A DNA stretch of 64,000 nucleotides from Ramlibacter tataouinensis (GTDB lineage: Bacteria; Pseudomonadota; Gammaproteobacteria; Burkholderiales; Burkholderiaceae_C), in assembly GCF_001580455.1 (NCBI RefSeq), contig NZ_CP010951.1, positions 1,426,001 to 1,490,000 of the forward strand, read 5' to 3'. Each line of letters starts with the position of its first letter. The first letter of the stretch is position 1. The notes beneath the pieces were generated by a model, which was not told the origin of the DNA, did no database searches, and saw only the letters and a program-made list of their open reading frames with translations. This document shows, piece by piece, positions 41,973-50,094 of the stretch. A program made the position numbers and the translations under genes.

Positions 41973-42853
41973 GGCAGCGCGGCGAGGTCGAGCCCGCCGA
42001 GGCGCGCGGGATCCGAGATGATTTCGGCCGCCCGGATTCGTCCTTCGGCGTCGAATTCGAAGACGAGCACGCGCTGCAACCGTCCTCGTGGCGCCAGAAT
42101 GAGGCCGACGGCGCTGTTGATGAGCGCCGGCCGCATGAAGCGCGCTGCCTGGGCGTAGGCGATTGCACCCTTCGCCCAGTTGCGCGCCCCGCGGACTTCG
42201 ACGGGTGCGCCCGGGCGGCCAGCCGCCTCGACGCGGAACACCACGTCGGGGTCGAGGATCGCCACCAGGCCTTCGAAGTCGCCCGCACGCAGCGCTTTGA
42301 TGAATGTGTCGACAAGCTCGCGCTCGCGCCCGATTCTGGCCGAGTCGGATGCTTGCACGCCGCGGACGCGCCGCCGCGCGCGGCTCGCGAGCTGCCGCGC
42401 CGCGGTCGGCGTACGGCCGACGATCGCGGCAATCTCCTCGAACGGCAAGTCGAACATGTCGTGCAGCACGAAGGCGAGCCGCTCGGCGGGTTCGAGCATC
42501 TCGAGGACCACGAGCAGCGCGAGCCCCACCGAATCGGCGAGCTGCGCTTCCTCCTCGGGATCCGCGGCAGGCTCGATCGCCGCAGCGCTTACGGCAGGAG
42601 TCTCGTCGAGCGATATCTCGCCGCGCGCCTTGCGCGAGCGCAGCATGTCGAGGCACACGCGCGAGACCACCGTCGTGAGCCAGCCGCCGAGGTTGTCGAT
42701 GTCGTTGGCTTCGGAGCGTGCGAGCTTCAGCCAGGCTTCCTGCACCGCGTCCTCGGCCTCGCCGAGCGAGCCCAGCATCCGGTAGGCCACACGCCGCAGG
42801 TGTCCGCGATGGGCCTCGAACCGCTGCGCCAGCCAGTCGTTACCGTTGTTCAT
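41969..42853 (-). CDS. ECF sigma factor with C-terminal SnoaL-like domain (SigJ/ECF41-like)
   Basis: A 294-residue sigma factor. Region 2: HLRRVAYRMLGSLGEAEDAV then QEAWLKLARSE; region 4: RLAFVLHDMFDLPFEEIAAIV and GRTPTAARQLASRARRRVRG. Residues about 185-290 form a SnoaL/NTF2-like domain (VDTFIKALRAGDFEGLVAIL, DVVFRVEA, VLVFEFDAEGRIRAAEIISDPARL), which in ECF41-type sigmas takes the place of a separate anti-sigma factor. It is divergent from a DGPF gene with a well-matched ECF promoter in front, and coupled downstream to trmO. Confidence 0.9.
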   Translation of the reverse strand: MNNGNDWLAQRFEAHRGHLRRVAYRMLGSLGEAEDAVQEAWLKLARSEANDIDNLGGWLTTVVSRVCLDMLRSRKARGEISLDETPAVSAAAIEPAADPEEEAQLADSVGLALLVVLEMLEPAERLAFVLHDMFDLPFEEIAAIVGRTPTAARQLASRARRRVRGVQASDSARIGRERELVDTFIKALRAGDFEGLVAILDPDVVFRVEAAGRPGAPVEVRGARNWAKGAIAYAQAARFMRPALINSAVGLILAPRGRLQRVLVFEFDAEGRIRAAEIISDPARLGGLDLAALP

Positions 42854-42882
42854 TGAGATATGACGAATCAGAGGCGGGAAAC

Positions 42883-42894
42883 GTGACCGGTCAC
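42883..42894. promoter_or_regulatory. 12-bp perfect palindrome in sigma/DGPF control region
   Basis: GTGACCGGTCAC is a perfect palindrome overlapping the -35 half of the predicted ECF promoter. It could be an operator or reflect two opposed promoters sharing a -35 region, one reading toward each gene. Confidence 0.4.
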
Positions 42895-42915
42895 AGTTTG
42901 CCTCGCCGGCACGTC
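42889..42915 (+). promoter_or_regulatory. Predicted ECF41-type promoter for the DGPF gene
   Basis: GGTCACA is followed 16 bases later by CGTC. The published ECF41 promoter pattern is TGTCACA, 16 bases, CGTC, so only the first base differs. It points to the DGPF gene at 42960, giving a leader of about 35-40 bases, and lies beside the gene for the SnoaL-tailed sigma factor. Confidence 0.6.
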
Positions 42916-42959
42916 ATGCGGGGGAGGCCCATCCCGGGCCGATTTCCGAGGAGATGAAG

Positions 42960-43319
42960 ATGCAATTCGTGCTGCTGATCTATCAAGGGACGACTCCTCT
43001 GCCGGGAACCGATCGTTGGAACGCGCTTCCCGAGGAAGAGCAAAGGCGCGTTTATGCGGAGTACGGCCAACTCAACAAGGCGCCCGGCGTCACACCCGGC
43101 CTTCCGCTCGGATTGCCGAAGGACGCGAAGACCGTGCGCGCGACGAACGGGAGCGCGCAGGTCAGCGACGGGCCCTACGTCGATGAGCGTGGCGCCGTGG
43201 GCGGTTATTTCCTCCTGGAGGCCGACGACCTCACCGCGGCCGTCAAACTCGCTTCGCGGATTCCGGCGGCGCGTCTTGGAGGCGCGATCGAGGTGCGGCC
43301 GGTGGCGCAGTACTGGTAG
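42960..43319 (+). CDS. YCII/DGPF-domain protein
   Basis: A 119-residue DGPF-type protein: MQFVLLIYQGTTPLPGTDRW, VRATNGSAQVSDGPYVDERG with the DGPY signature, GGYFLLEADDLTAAVKLASR and a terminal IEVRPVAQYW. The fold is a ferredoxin-like dimer; no substrate is known, though genomes often link these to ECF sigma genes. ATG 42960 has GAGGAG at the right spacing, whereas ATG 42954 is too close. It is probably the target of the divergent sigma factor. Confidence 0.9.
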   Translation: MQFVLLIYQGTTPLPGTDRWNALPEEEQRRVYAEYGQLNKAPGVTPGLPLGLPKDAKTVRATNGSAQVSDGPYVDERGAVGGYFLLEADDLTAAVKLASRIPAARLGGAIEVRPVAQYW

Positions 43320-43324
43320 GCAGC

Positions 43325-44737
43325 CTAACGCAACGACGAAACCTGCCATCCACCACCTAACGCGCGAAACACATTGGCCTGTGCCTCGGTCAGGGCGCGG
43401 GTCGCATCGGCACTCTGCGCCAGGGCGGTCAGCGCCAGCCGGTCGGCGTTGATCACGTCGAGCCGGCTCAATTGGCCGCCGTCATACCGGACGCGGGTGA
43501 GGTCGGCGGCGCGCGCCAATGCCTGCGAGCGCAGCTGCGCGCTCTGCAGCGAGACGTTGGCCTCGCCGTAGGCACCGAGCGCATCCCGCGTTTCCTTGAA
43601 GGCTGTCGCAACGCTTTCGCGGTAGTCCAGCTCCACCTGCCGGCGGCGCGCCTGCGTGGCGTCGTATTGCGCGCCAATGCGCCCGCCGTCCCAGATCGGC
43701 TGCGTCAGCCCGGCAAAGATGCTCCAGGCCAGCGAGCGCCCATCGAAAAGGTTGGACAGTTCCGTGCTCTCGAAGCCGTAGGCGGCGGTCAGCGTGATGC
43801 CGGGAAAATACGCCGCGCGCGCTGCGTCGACGCGCGCACCGGCTGCGCGCAGCCGCGCTTCAGCGGCCTGCACATCGGGCCTGCGAAGCAGCAGGTCGGA
43901 CGGCAAACCTTCGGGGACGCCGCCGGCGCGCAGTGTTGGCGTCTCGCTGCGCACGACGCCTTGCTCGATCAGGTCTTTCGGCGAACGGCCGAGCACCAGC
44001 GCCAACGCGCGCTCGGCCTCGCCACGTGCGCGGTCGAGCTTGGGCAGCCGTGATTCGTTGTCGATCAGCTCGGCGTCCAGCTGCTGGATGTCGAGCTCGG
44101 AGATGTCTCCGGCGCTGAAGCGCAGGCGCTGCAGGCTCAGGCTGTCGCGTTGCGCCTGCACTGCCTGGCCGTACAGCACTAGCTGCGCGTCGAGCGACTG
44201 CAGCGTGGCATACGACTGCACCACCTGCGCCGCCAAGGCTGTGCGCAGTGTGTCGCGCGCGTACTCGCTGGCCAGCAGTTCGTCACGCGCCGCCGCGCTC
44301 AAGTTGGCTGCGCGCGACCACAGGTCGACCTCATAGGCCACGCTCAGGTTGGCGCGAAAATCGTTGAAGGTCAACTGATTGCCGCCGATCGTCAGCGGTG
44401 CGTTCTCGCCGAAGCGCTGCCGGCTGCCCGACACATTGGCATCGACTCTGGGCAGCTGGTTGGCCTTTGCCAAGCGCAGCACGGCGCGTGACTCGTCGAT
44501 GCGCGCCATCGCGCGGGCCAGGTCGCGGTTGTTGGTCAGCGCCTCGGCCACCAAGGCATCGAGCCGCACGTCGTTGAAGCTCTTCCACCACTCGATAGGG
44601 ACGTCGGGCACCAACGCCGCGACTACGGGTAGCTCGAGCTGCGGCGTCTCGTGGCGCGCGTCCGGCGGCACGGCGCACCCGGCCACCACAGTCGCCGCAA
44701 ACGCGACAGCGCGGGTCGTGACGTGACGGGGCTTCAC
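43325..44737 (-). CDS. Outer-membrane efflux factor (NodT/OprM family lipoprotein)
   Basis: A 470-residue TolC-like channel. Lipobox VVAGC (C21) after MKPRHVTTRAVAFAAT suggests outer-membrane lipidation. NodT-family pattern: WWKSFNDVRLDALVAEALTN, NNRDLARAMARIDESRAVLR, YEVDLWSRAANLSAAARDEL, LGRSPKDLIEQG, GLPSDLLLRRPDVQAAEARL and LTQPIWDGGRI. Two OEP repeats are seen, as expected for the 12-strand/24-helix trimer. It starts by overlapping the RND pump stop by four bases, the last gene of the operon. Confidence 0.95.
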   Translation of the reverse strand: MKPRHVTTRAVAFAATVVAGCAVPPDARHETPQLELPVVAALVPDVPIEWWKSFNDVRLDALVAEALTNNRDLARAMARIDESRAVLRLAKANQLPRVDANVSGSRQRFGENAPLTIGGNQLTFNDFRANLSVAYEVDLWSRAANLSAAARDELLASEYARDTLRTALAAQVVQSYATLQSLDAQLVLYGQAVQAQRDSLSLQRLRFSAGDISELDIQQLDAELIDNESRLPKLDRARGEAERALALVLGRSPKDLIEQGVVRSETPTLRAGGVPEGLPSDLLLRRPDVQAAEARLRAAGARVDAARAAYFPGITLTAAYGFESTELSNLFDGRSLAWSIFAGLTQPIWDGGRIGAQYDATQARRRQVELDYRESVATAFKETRDALGAYGEANVSLQSAQLRSQALARAADLTRVRYDGGQLSRLDVINADRLALTALAQSADATRALTEAQANVFRALGGGWQVSSLR

Positions 44738-47700
44738 GCCAGCTCCCCGCCCGCGCCAGGCTGTTCGTGATGCGGATGACGGTGCGACCCGGGCGGGCTG
44801 CGGTGCGGGTGCGCCTGATGCGCCTCGGCCTCGGCCTGGATCTCTTCGGTGCTGCGCTGTTCGCGCAGCCGGCGCGCCGTGATGATCCTGAAGAACATCG
44901 GCACGAAGAAGATCGCCAGGAAGGTGGCGGCGAGCATGCCGCCCATCACGCCCGTGCCGACCGAGCGCCGCGCACCAGCGCCCGCGCCAGTGGAGAATGC
45001 CAGCGGCAGCACACCGAGGATGAACGCCAGCGAGGTCATGATGATCGGCCGGAAGCGCAGCCGCGCCGCCTCGAGCGCCCCTGCCGACGCGCTCATTCCC
45101 TCGTGGACTTTGTGCGATGCGTACTGGACGATCAGGATCGCGTTCTTTGCCGCGAGGCCCAGCAGCGTGACCAGGCCGATCTGGAAGTACACGTCATTGC
45201 TCATGCCGCGCAGCCACACCGCCGCCAGCGCGCCGAACGTGCCGAACGGCAGCGCGAGCATCACGGATAGCGGCAGCGACCACTTCTCGTACTGCGCCGA
45301 CAGGATCAGGAACACCATCAGGGCGCCCAGCAGCAGCGCCAGGCCCGAAGTGCCCGACGCGCGTTTCTCCTGATACGAAGCGCCGCCCCAGTCGAACCCG
45401 AAGTCCGGGGGCAGCACTTCCCGCGCGATGCGTTCCACCTCGGCGATCGCCTGGCCGGAGCTGACGCCCGGCGCCCCCTGGCCGATCAGCTTCACCGCGG
45501 GCTGGTTGTTGAAACGATCGAGCATCTCCGGCCCCGCAGAGTACTTCACGGTGGCCAGCGCCGACACCGGCACCATCTCGCCCGAGCCAGCACGCACCCA
45601 CATGCGGCCGATGTCATCGGGGCGCTTGCGAAAGCCGCTTTCGGCCGACATCAACACCTGCCAGGTGCGCCCATATTTGTTGAAGTCGTTCACGTAATAG
45701 CTGCCAAGCGTTGCCGACAGCGTATTGAACAGCTCGTCCACCGGAACGCCGAGCGCCTTGGCGCGTTCGCGGTCGACTTCGACATGCAGTTGCGGCACCG
45801 TGGCGCGCCACAAGGTCTGGGCGCCACCTGCGAGCAGTTTGCTCTGCGCGAGCGCGCCCTGGAGTTGCTGCGACACTTCCGCCAGGCGCTTGGCACCGCC
45901 CTCGCCGCGCTGCTGCAGGTAGAACTCGAAGCCGCCCGCGGTGCCAAGGCCGAAGATCGGCGGCGGGTTGAAAGCCAGCACCAGTGCCTCCTTGGTGTCC
46001 GCCGTCTTCATGAAGACCTCGCCCACCAGTGCCGGCACCGGCTGTGTGCGTTCGTCCCAGTGCTTTTGGGTGACGAAGATCGTCGCCGCGTTGTTGCGGT
46101 ACCCGCCGCCGAGGAAGTCGAAGCCGGTGAAGGCGATGACGTCCTGATTGGCAGTGTTGGACTTGATGATCTCGCTGACCTGGCGCACCACTTTGTCGGT
46201 GCGCTCGAGAGATGCGCCGTCGGGCAGGATCACGGCCGAGAAGAACCACCCCTGGTCCTCGTCGGGCACCAGGGACCCTGGCGTGGTGCGCCACAAGCCA
46301 GCCGCCAGCACCACCATGCCGGCGAACAGCGCCAGCCCGATGCCGGCGCGCCGCACCATGAAGCCGACGCCGCCAACGTAGCGCTGGGTGACACGCGCGA
46401 AGAAGCGGTTGAATGCCTGGAACAAGCGCCCCGGGTTCTTGTGCTCGTGCTTCAGGATCAGCACGCACAGGCTCGGCGTGAGGCTGAGCGCGATGATGCC
46501 CGAGATGACCACCGACATCGAGATCGTCACCGCGAACTGCCGGTACAGCTCACCCGACAGGCCGCCCAGGAAGGCGATCGGCACGAACACCGCGCACAGC
46601 ACAAGCACGATTGCAACGACCGGGCCCGAGACCTCGCGCATCGCCTTCAGCGCCGCCTCGCGCGCGCTCAACCTCTCCTCGTGCATGATGCGTTCGACGT
46701 TCTCCAGCACGACGATGGCGTCATCGACCACGATGCCGATCGACAGCACCATGCCGAACAGTGTCAGCGTGTTGATCGAGTAGCCCATCACAAGCAACCC
46801 GGCCAGCGTGCCGATCAGCGACACCGGTACCGCCACCACCGGGATGAACGTGGCACGCCAGTTCTGCAGGAACAGGTACACGACCAGGACGACGAGGATC
46901 ATCGCCTCAGCCAGCGTGATGACCACTTCCTTGATCGACACTTTCACGAAGCGTGTGGTGTCGTACACCACCGACTGAACGATGCCTTTGGGGAAGCTCT
47001 TGCTCAAACCCTCGACCGTGCGCTGGACCTCCTTGCCGACCTCGAGCGCATTGGCGCCTGGCTGCAGGAAGATGCCCACCAGCGTGGCGGATCTGCCATT
47101 GACGCGCCCGATGAAGTCGTAGTCTTTCGAGCCGAGCTCGACGCGGCCCACGTCTTTCAGGCGCAGCGTGCTGCCGTCAGGGTTGGCCCGCAAGATGATC
47201 TCTTCGAACTGCCTGGGGTCCGCCAGCCGCCCCTGCGTGGTGATCGTGTAGACCATCTCCTGCGCGCCGCCGGTGGGCGCCTGGCCCACCTTGCCGGCGG
47301 CGAACTGCGCGTTCTGCTCGTTGATCGCACGCGCGATATCGCCTGTGGTCAGGCGCAGCTGCGCCAGCCGGTCTGGCCGCAGCCAGATGCGCATCGCGTA
47401 GTCCTTGGCGCCGAAGATCTGCACGTTGGTCGTCCCCGGCACACGCTTCAGCGCGTCGAGCACGTTGAGCGTCACGTAGTTGCTGATCGTCAGGTCGTCC
47501 TTGCTCCCGTCGTCGGAATAGAAGGCCAACACCTGCAGGAACGACGACGAACCCTTCTCGACCGTGACGCCCTGCCGGCGCACCTCTGGCGGCAGCTTGG
47601 TCTCGGCCTGTTTGACCCGGTTGTTCACGACCTGGGCCGCCTGGTCGGCATTGCTGGCGATGTCGAACGTGACCTGGATCTGCACCACGCCATTGCTGGT

Positions 47701-47949
47701 GGACGTGGAGCTCATGTAGATCATGTGCTCCACGCCGTTGATGGCGTTTTCGAGCGGCGCGGCCACCGTCTGCTCTATCACCTCGGCGCTCGCGCCGGGG
47801 TAGATGGCGCTGACGGTGACCACTGGAGGCGCGATCTCGGGGTATTGCGCGATCGGCAGCGAACGGATTGCCGACAGGCCAGCGATGACGATGAAGAGCG
47901 CCAACACAGCCGCGAAAATCGGCCGGTCGATGAAGAAACGCGAGAACAT
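44734..47949 (-). CDS. RND multidrug efflux pump inner-membrane subunit (HAE1/AcrB-like)
   Basis: A 1071-residue pump of normal HAE1 length. It opens MFSRFFIDRPIFAAVLALFI, has GASAEVIEQTVAAPLENAIN, the TM4 proton-relay segment GIVVDDAIVVLENVERIM (two adjacent Asp), FLGGLSGELYRQFAVTISMS, GSLVPDEDQGWFF and FLILSAQYEKWSLPLSVMLA. Twelve membrane helices and two large periplasmic porter domains are expected. The C-terminal tail is His-rich (HQAHPHRS, HRHPHHEQP), beyond the usual end. It is the middle gene of an MFP-RND-OMF operon, 29 bases after the MFP gene. Confidence 0.96.
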   Translation of the reverse strand: MFSRFFIDRPIFAAVLALFIVIAGLSAIRSLPIAQYPEIAPPVVTVSAIYPGASAEVIEQTVAAPLENAINGVEHMIYMSSTSTSNGVVQIQVTFDIASNADQAAQVVNNRVKQAETKLPPEVRRQGVTVEKGSSSFLQVLAFYSDDGSKDDLTISNYVTLNVLDALKRVPGTTNVQIFGAKDYAMRIWLRPDRLAQLRLTTGDIARAINEQNAQFAAGKVGQAPTGGAQEMVYTITTQGRLADPRQFEEIILRANPDGSTLRLKDVGRVELGSKDYDFIGRVNGRSATLVGIFLQPGANALEVGKEVQRTVEGLSKSFPKGIVQSVVYDTTRFVKVSIKEVVITLAEAMILVVLVVYLFLQNWRATFIPVVAVPVSLIGTLAGLLVMGYSINTLTLFGMVLSIGIVVDDAIVVLENVERIMHEERLSAREAALKAMREVSGPVVAIVLVLCAVFVPIAFLGGLSGELYRQFAVTISMSVVISGIIALSLTPSLCVLILKHEHKNPGRLFQAFNRFFARVTQRYVGGVGFMVRRAGIGLALFAGMVVLAAGLWRTTPGSLVPDEDQGWFFSAVILPDGASLERTDKVVRQVSEIIKSNTANQDVIAFTGFDFLGGGYRNNAATIFVTQKHWDERTQPVPALVGEVFMKTADTKEALVLAFNPPPIFGLGTAGGFEFYLQQRGEGGAKRLAEVSQQLQGALAQSKLLAGGAQTLWRATVPQLHVEVDRERAKALGVPVDELFNTLSATLGSYYVNDFNKYGRTWQVLMSAESGFRKRPDDIGRMWVRAGSGEMVPVSALATVKYSAGPEMLDRFNNQPAVKLIGQGAPGVSSGQAIAEVERIAREVLPPDFGFDWGGASYQEKRASGTSGLALLLGALMVFLILSAQYEKWSLPLSVMLALPFGTFGALAAVWLRGMSNDVYFQIGLVTLLGLAAKNAILIVQYASHKVHEGMSASAGALEAARLRFRPIIMTSLAFILGVLPLAFSTGAGAGARRSVGTGVMGGMLAATFLAIFFVPMFFRIITARRLREQRSTEEIQAEAEAHQAHPHRSPPGSHRHPHHEQPGAGGELA

Positions 47950-47978
47950 GCGCGGTCCCTTGACGGTTCAGTTGGGTC

Positions 47979-49247
47979 CTACTTGGAGGACTGGGTGGCC
48001 GGCGCAGGTGCCGGCGCACCACCTGCAGCCGCGTTCGCGCCGCCCGCGTGAGCCTGCGCGATCTGAATCGGCGCACCGGGGAAGAAGATGCGCGCCATGC
48101 CGTCGACGATCACCTGGTCGCCCTCGGAGAGCCCGGAGTTGATGATCCAGTCGCCGCCGATCTGGTCACCCACCTGCACCGGCTTGGGTTCAGCCTTGCC
48201 ATCGACCGCCACATAGACGAACTTGCCCTGCGGCCCCTCGAGCACCGTGCGCGTGGGCACCATCAACGCCCTGGGCTTGGTGGCGCCGGTCAGGCGCACC
48301 CGCACGAACTGGCCGGGCTTGAGCACGCCGTCCGGGTTGGGCACCTCGGCCTCCGCCTCTACCGTGCCGGTGACGCCCGACACCCGCGTGTCGGAGAACA
48401 GCAGCTTCCCCTTGCGCGGGTACACACTGCCGTCCGCGAGCTTGATTTCGACAGTGAACGCTTCGTGCGGCGGCAGTTGCAGCTGGCCCGCGGCCACTTC
48501 GCCGCGCCATTTCATCTGATCGGTGTCGGCGATGCCGAAGCGTACTTTTATCGGGTCGGTCTGCGTCAGCGTTGTCAGCAGCGTGCCTGGGCCGGCCACC
48601 AGCGTTCCCTCGCTCACCTGTGAGCGGCCCGCGGCGCCGGAGACCGGTGCCTCGACCTTGGTGTAGCCCAGGTTCAACGCGGCCTCGGCGCGGCGCGCCT
48701 GCGCGCCCTTGAGTTCTGCGCGCGTCACCTGCTCGGCCGATGCCGCATCGTCGTATTCGCGCCGGCTCACCGCGTGCGCCTCCCACTGCGGCTTCAGGCG
48801 ATTCAAGGTGCGCGTGGTCTGCGCAAGCCTGGCTTCGGCGGCGGCCACTTCGGCGTCTGCGCGATTGAACGCGGCCTGGAACGGCGCCGCGTCCAGGCTG
48901 TACAGGGACTGGCCTTTCTTGACGCTGCCGCCCTCGGTGAAGTTGCGCGTCAGCAGGATGCCCGCGACTCGCGCACGCACTTCCACGTCGCGCGAGCCGG
49001 CCGTCTGGCCCACGTATTCGTAGTTCATCGCCAGGTTGGTGGCAACCAGCGACGTCACAGCCACCGGCGCGGGCGGCGGTCCGCCCGCGCCGGGGGGGCC
49101 CTGCGCGTGCGAAGCGCTGGGTTCGCAGGCGACCAGCGTGATGGACGCGGCGATGAGGCTCGCCAGTACGATCGCCGCGTGCAGCAATGCCGCGCGGACC
49201 GTACTCGCCTTCCAGCGAGATGTTGGTTGTCTAACGGGTGCGGGCAT
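47979..49247 (-). CDS. RND efflux periplasmic adaptor (AcrA/MexA-like MFP)
   Basis: A 422-residue membrane-fusion protein. N-terminal signal with lipobox-like TLVACEPS (C41), a short GGPPPAPV linker, then lipoyl and alpha-hairpin halves: VRARVAGILLTRNFTEGGSV, KKGQSLYSLD, AFNRADAEVAAAEARLAQTT, TKVEAPVSGAAGRSQVSEGTLV, and the beta-barrel VRVRLTGATKPRALMVPTRTV. The C-terminal tail is Ala/Gly/Pro-rich. It is the first gene of the operon; ATG 49247 has a GGAAGG site. Control probably comes from the 378-base region upstream; no TetR/MarR gene is adjacent. Confidence 0.95.
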   Translation of the reverse strand: MPAPVRQPTSRWKASTVRAALLHAAIVLASLIAASITLVACEPSASHAQGPPGAGGPPPAPVAVTSLVATNLAMNYEYVGQTAGSRDVEVRARVAGILLTRNFTEGGSVKKGQSLYSLDAAPFQAAFNRADAEVAAAEARLAQTTRTLNRLKPQWEAHAVSRREYDDAASAEQVTRAELKGAQARRAEAALNLGYTKVEAPVSGAAGRSQVSEGTLVAGPGTLLTTLTQTDPIKVRFGIADTDQMKWRGEVAAGQLQLPPHEAFTVEIKLADGSVYPRKGKLLFSDTRVSGVTGTVEAEAEVPNPDGVLKPGQFVRVRLTGATKPRALMVPTRTVLEGPQGKFVYVAVDGKAEPKPVQVGDQIGGDWIINSGLSEGDQVIVDGMARIFFPGAPIQIAQAHAGGANAAAGGAPAPAPATQSSK

Positions 49248-49397
49248 GTGGTTGGCGCCTTCCAGATGGTGTTCGGGGGCGAACAGGCTGCGAGCCACCG
49301 GCAGGCGTTGACCGCTGACGTACGGCAGGTTTGTCCTTCGCTCGCCACAGCTTCAATTCGACCGGTTGCCCGATCGTTGCAGCGGCGGCCGGTATTC

Positions 49398-49411
49398 ATT
49401 TCAGATGAAAT
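49398..49411. promoter_or_regulatory. Palindrome upstream of the RND operon
   Basis: ATTTCA and TGAAAT are perfect inverted arms around GA. It lies about 150 bases upstream of the adaptor start, in an A/T-richer patch, a plausible TetR- or MarR-type operator for the efflux operon. Confidence 0.35.
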
Positions 49412-49523
49412 CCGACCGACCTCGCGCGCGTCCCGCTCGGTTCGTCCGCAGCGTGTCAGGCGGTGTCCATCGTCCGGGTGGATGCCGCTGAATCGCTGGA
49501 TCAATCCACCTTGCGGACAACAA

Positions 49524-49541
49524 CTGTCATCAATATGTCAT
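49524..49541 (+). promoter_or_regulatory. Pho-box-like site
   Basis: CTGTCATCAATATGTCAT matches the E. coli Pho-box consensus (CTGTCATAAATCTGTCAT) at 16 of 18 positions, with two heptamers at the required 11-bp period. It is on the + strand 84 bases before the unknown gene at 49626. A second, independent Pho box precedes pstS at 61385-61424. Confidence 0.6.
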
Positions 49542-49544
49542 GCA

Positions 49545-49568
49545 GAAGACGCAGTATTCAGCGTCTTC
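49545..49568. repeat. Perfect 8-bp inverted repeat next to the Pho-box-like site
   Basis: GAAGACGC and GCGTCTTC flank AGTATTCA. It starts three bases after the Pho-box-like site and lies about 60 bases before the unknown gene, so it would fall at the promoter or in the 5' end of its mRNA as a hairpin. Confidence 0.45.
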
Positions 49569-49625
49569 GCTGCTTCAAGACATCGAGCCTTAACCCAGCA
49601 ATGGGGCACTGTGCCAGAGCCCTTG

Positions 49626-50015
49626 ATGCAAGTAACCCCTGTTCAAGAACTCCTCCGCGCACGGCCACTAGCGAGTTTGGCATTGGCTGCTCGAAGCGCG
49701 CTATGGTCTCTGCAGCGGGCCGTACTGATATTGCAGCTATCACTCGAGCGGGACCGTGAGATGCTTCTGTCCGGCTGGGTGCAAGTGCTCCCGGGAAGGC
49801 AGACGCGCCGAGAACTCTTTCTCGCACACGTCTGGCTCTATGGAGTCCCCATATGGGAGTTCGAGTTCAGACGCCGCGATCTGCGGCAAGACATTGGAAT
49901 GATCGATGCGGAGATCGTTTTCCTCGAAGATTCGCCGCGTCCAATCATGGCTCGCACTCCCATCGGGCTGATCACCCCTTTGACAGAGCCTCGCCTCATT
50001 GATCACACGCTATAG
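49626..50015 (+). CDS. Hypothetical protein, possibly phosphate-regulated
   Basis: A 129-residue frame of unknown family. Residues about 8-45 are hydrophobic/amphipathic with several Leu and Arg (VQELLRARPLASLALAARSA), the middle has FLAHVWLYGVPIWEFEFRRR and the end TPIGLITPLTEPRLIDHTL. Codon choice is less G/C-biased than neighbours. Ribosome-binding support is weak (AGAG). The upstream Pho-box-like site is the main reason to take the gene seriously. It could be a recent acquisition or a fragment. Confidence 0.38.
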   Translation: MQVTPVQELLRARPLASLALAARSALWSLQRAVLILQLSLERDREMLLSGWVQVLPGRQTRRELFLAHVWLYGVPIWEFEFRRRDLRQDIGMIDAEIVFLEDSPRPIMARTPIGLITPLTEPRLIDHTL

Positions 50016-50094
50016 GCCATGCGGCTGCCTGGGCGCGTAGCTCAGCGGCCTTGGCCGTCCGGCTGGTGCTGAACCCTTCAGTGTCCGCCTCCGG

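Larger units (their letters stand above)
49248..49625. other. Divergent control region (378 bases) of the RND operon and an unknown gene
   Basis: It contains a palindrome ATTTCA-GA-TGAAAT (49398-49411), a Pho-box-like site (49524-49541) and an inverted repeat (49545-49568). It is less G/C-rich than its surroundings. No gene is evident in it. Confidence 0.5.

Noticed and set aside
45784..48051. A 755-codon frame antisense to the RND pump gene
   Set aside because: The pump on the other strand is unambiguous; the antisense translation is low-complexity and unlike any protein family.
50031..50048. A stretch GGGCGCGTAGCTCAGCGG resembling the 5' end of a tRNA gene
   Set aside because: The D-stem partner GAGC and all later tRNA arms are missing in the following bases. 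It may be coincidence or an attachment-site scar, but there is no integrase or direct repeat to support that.
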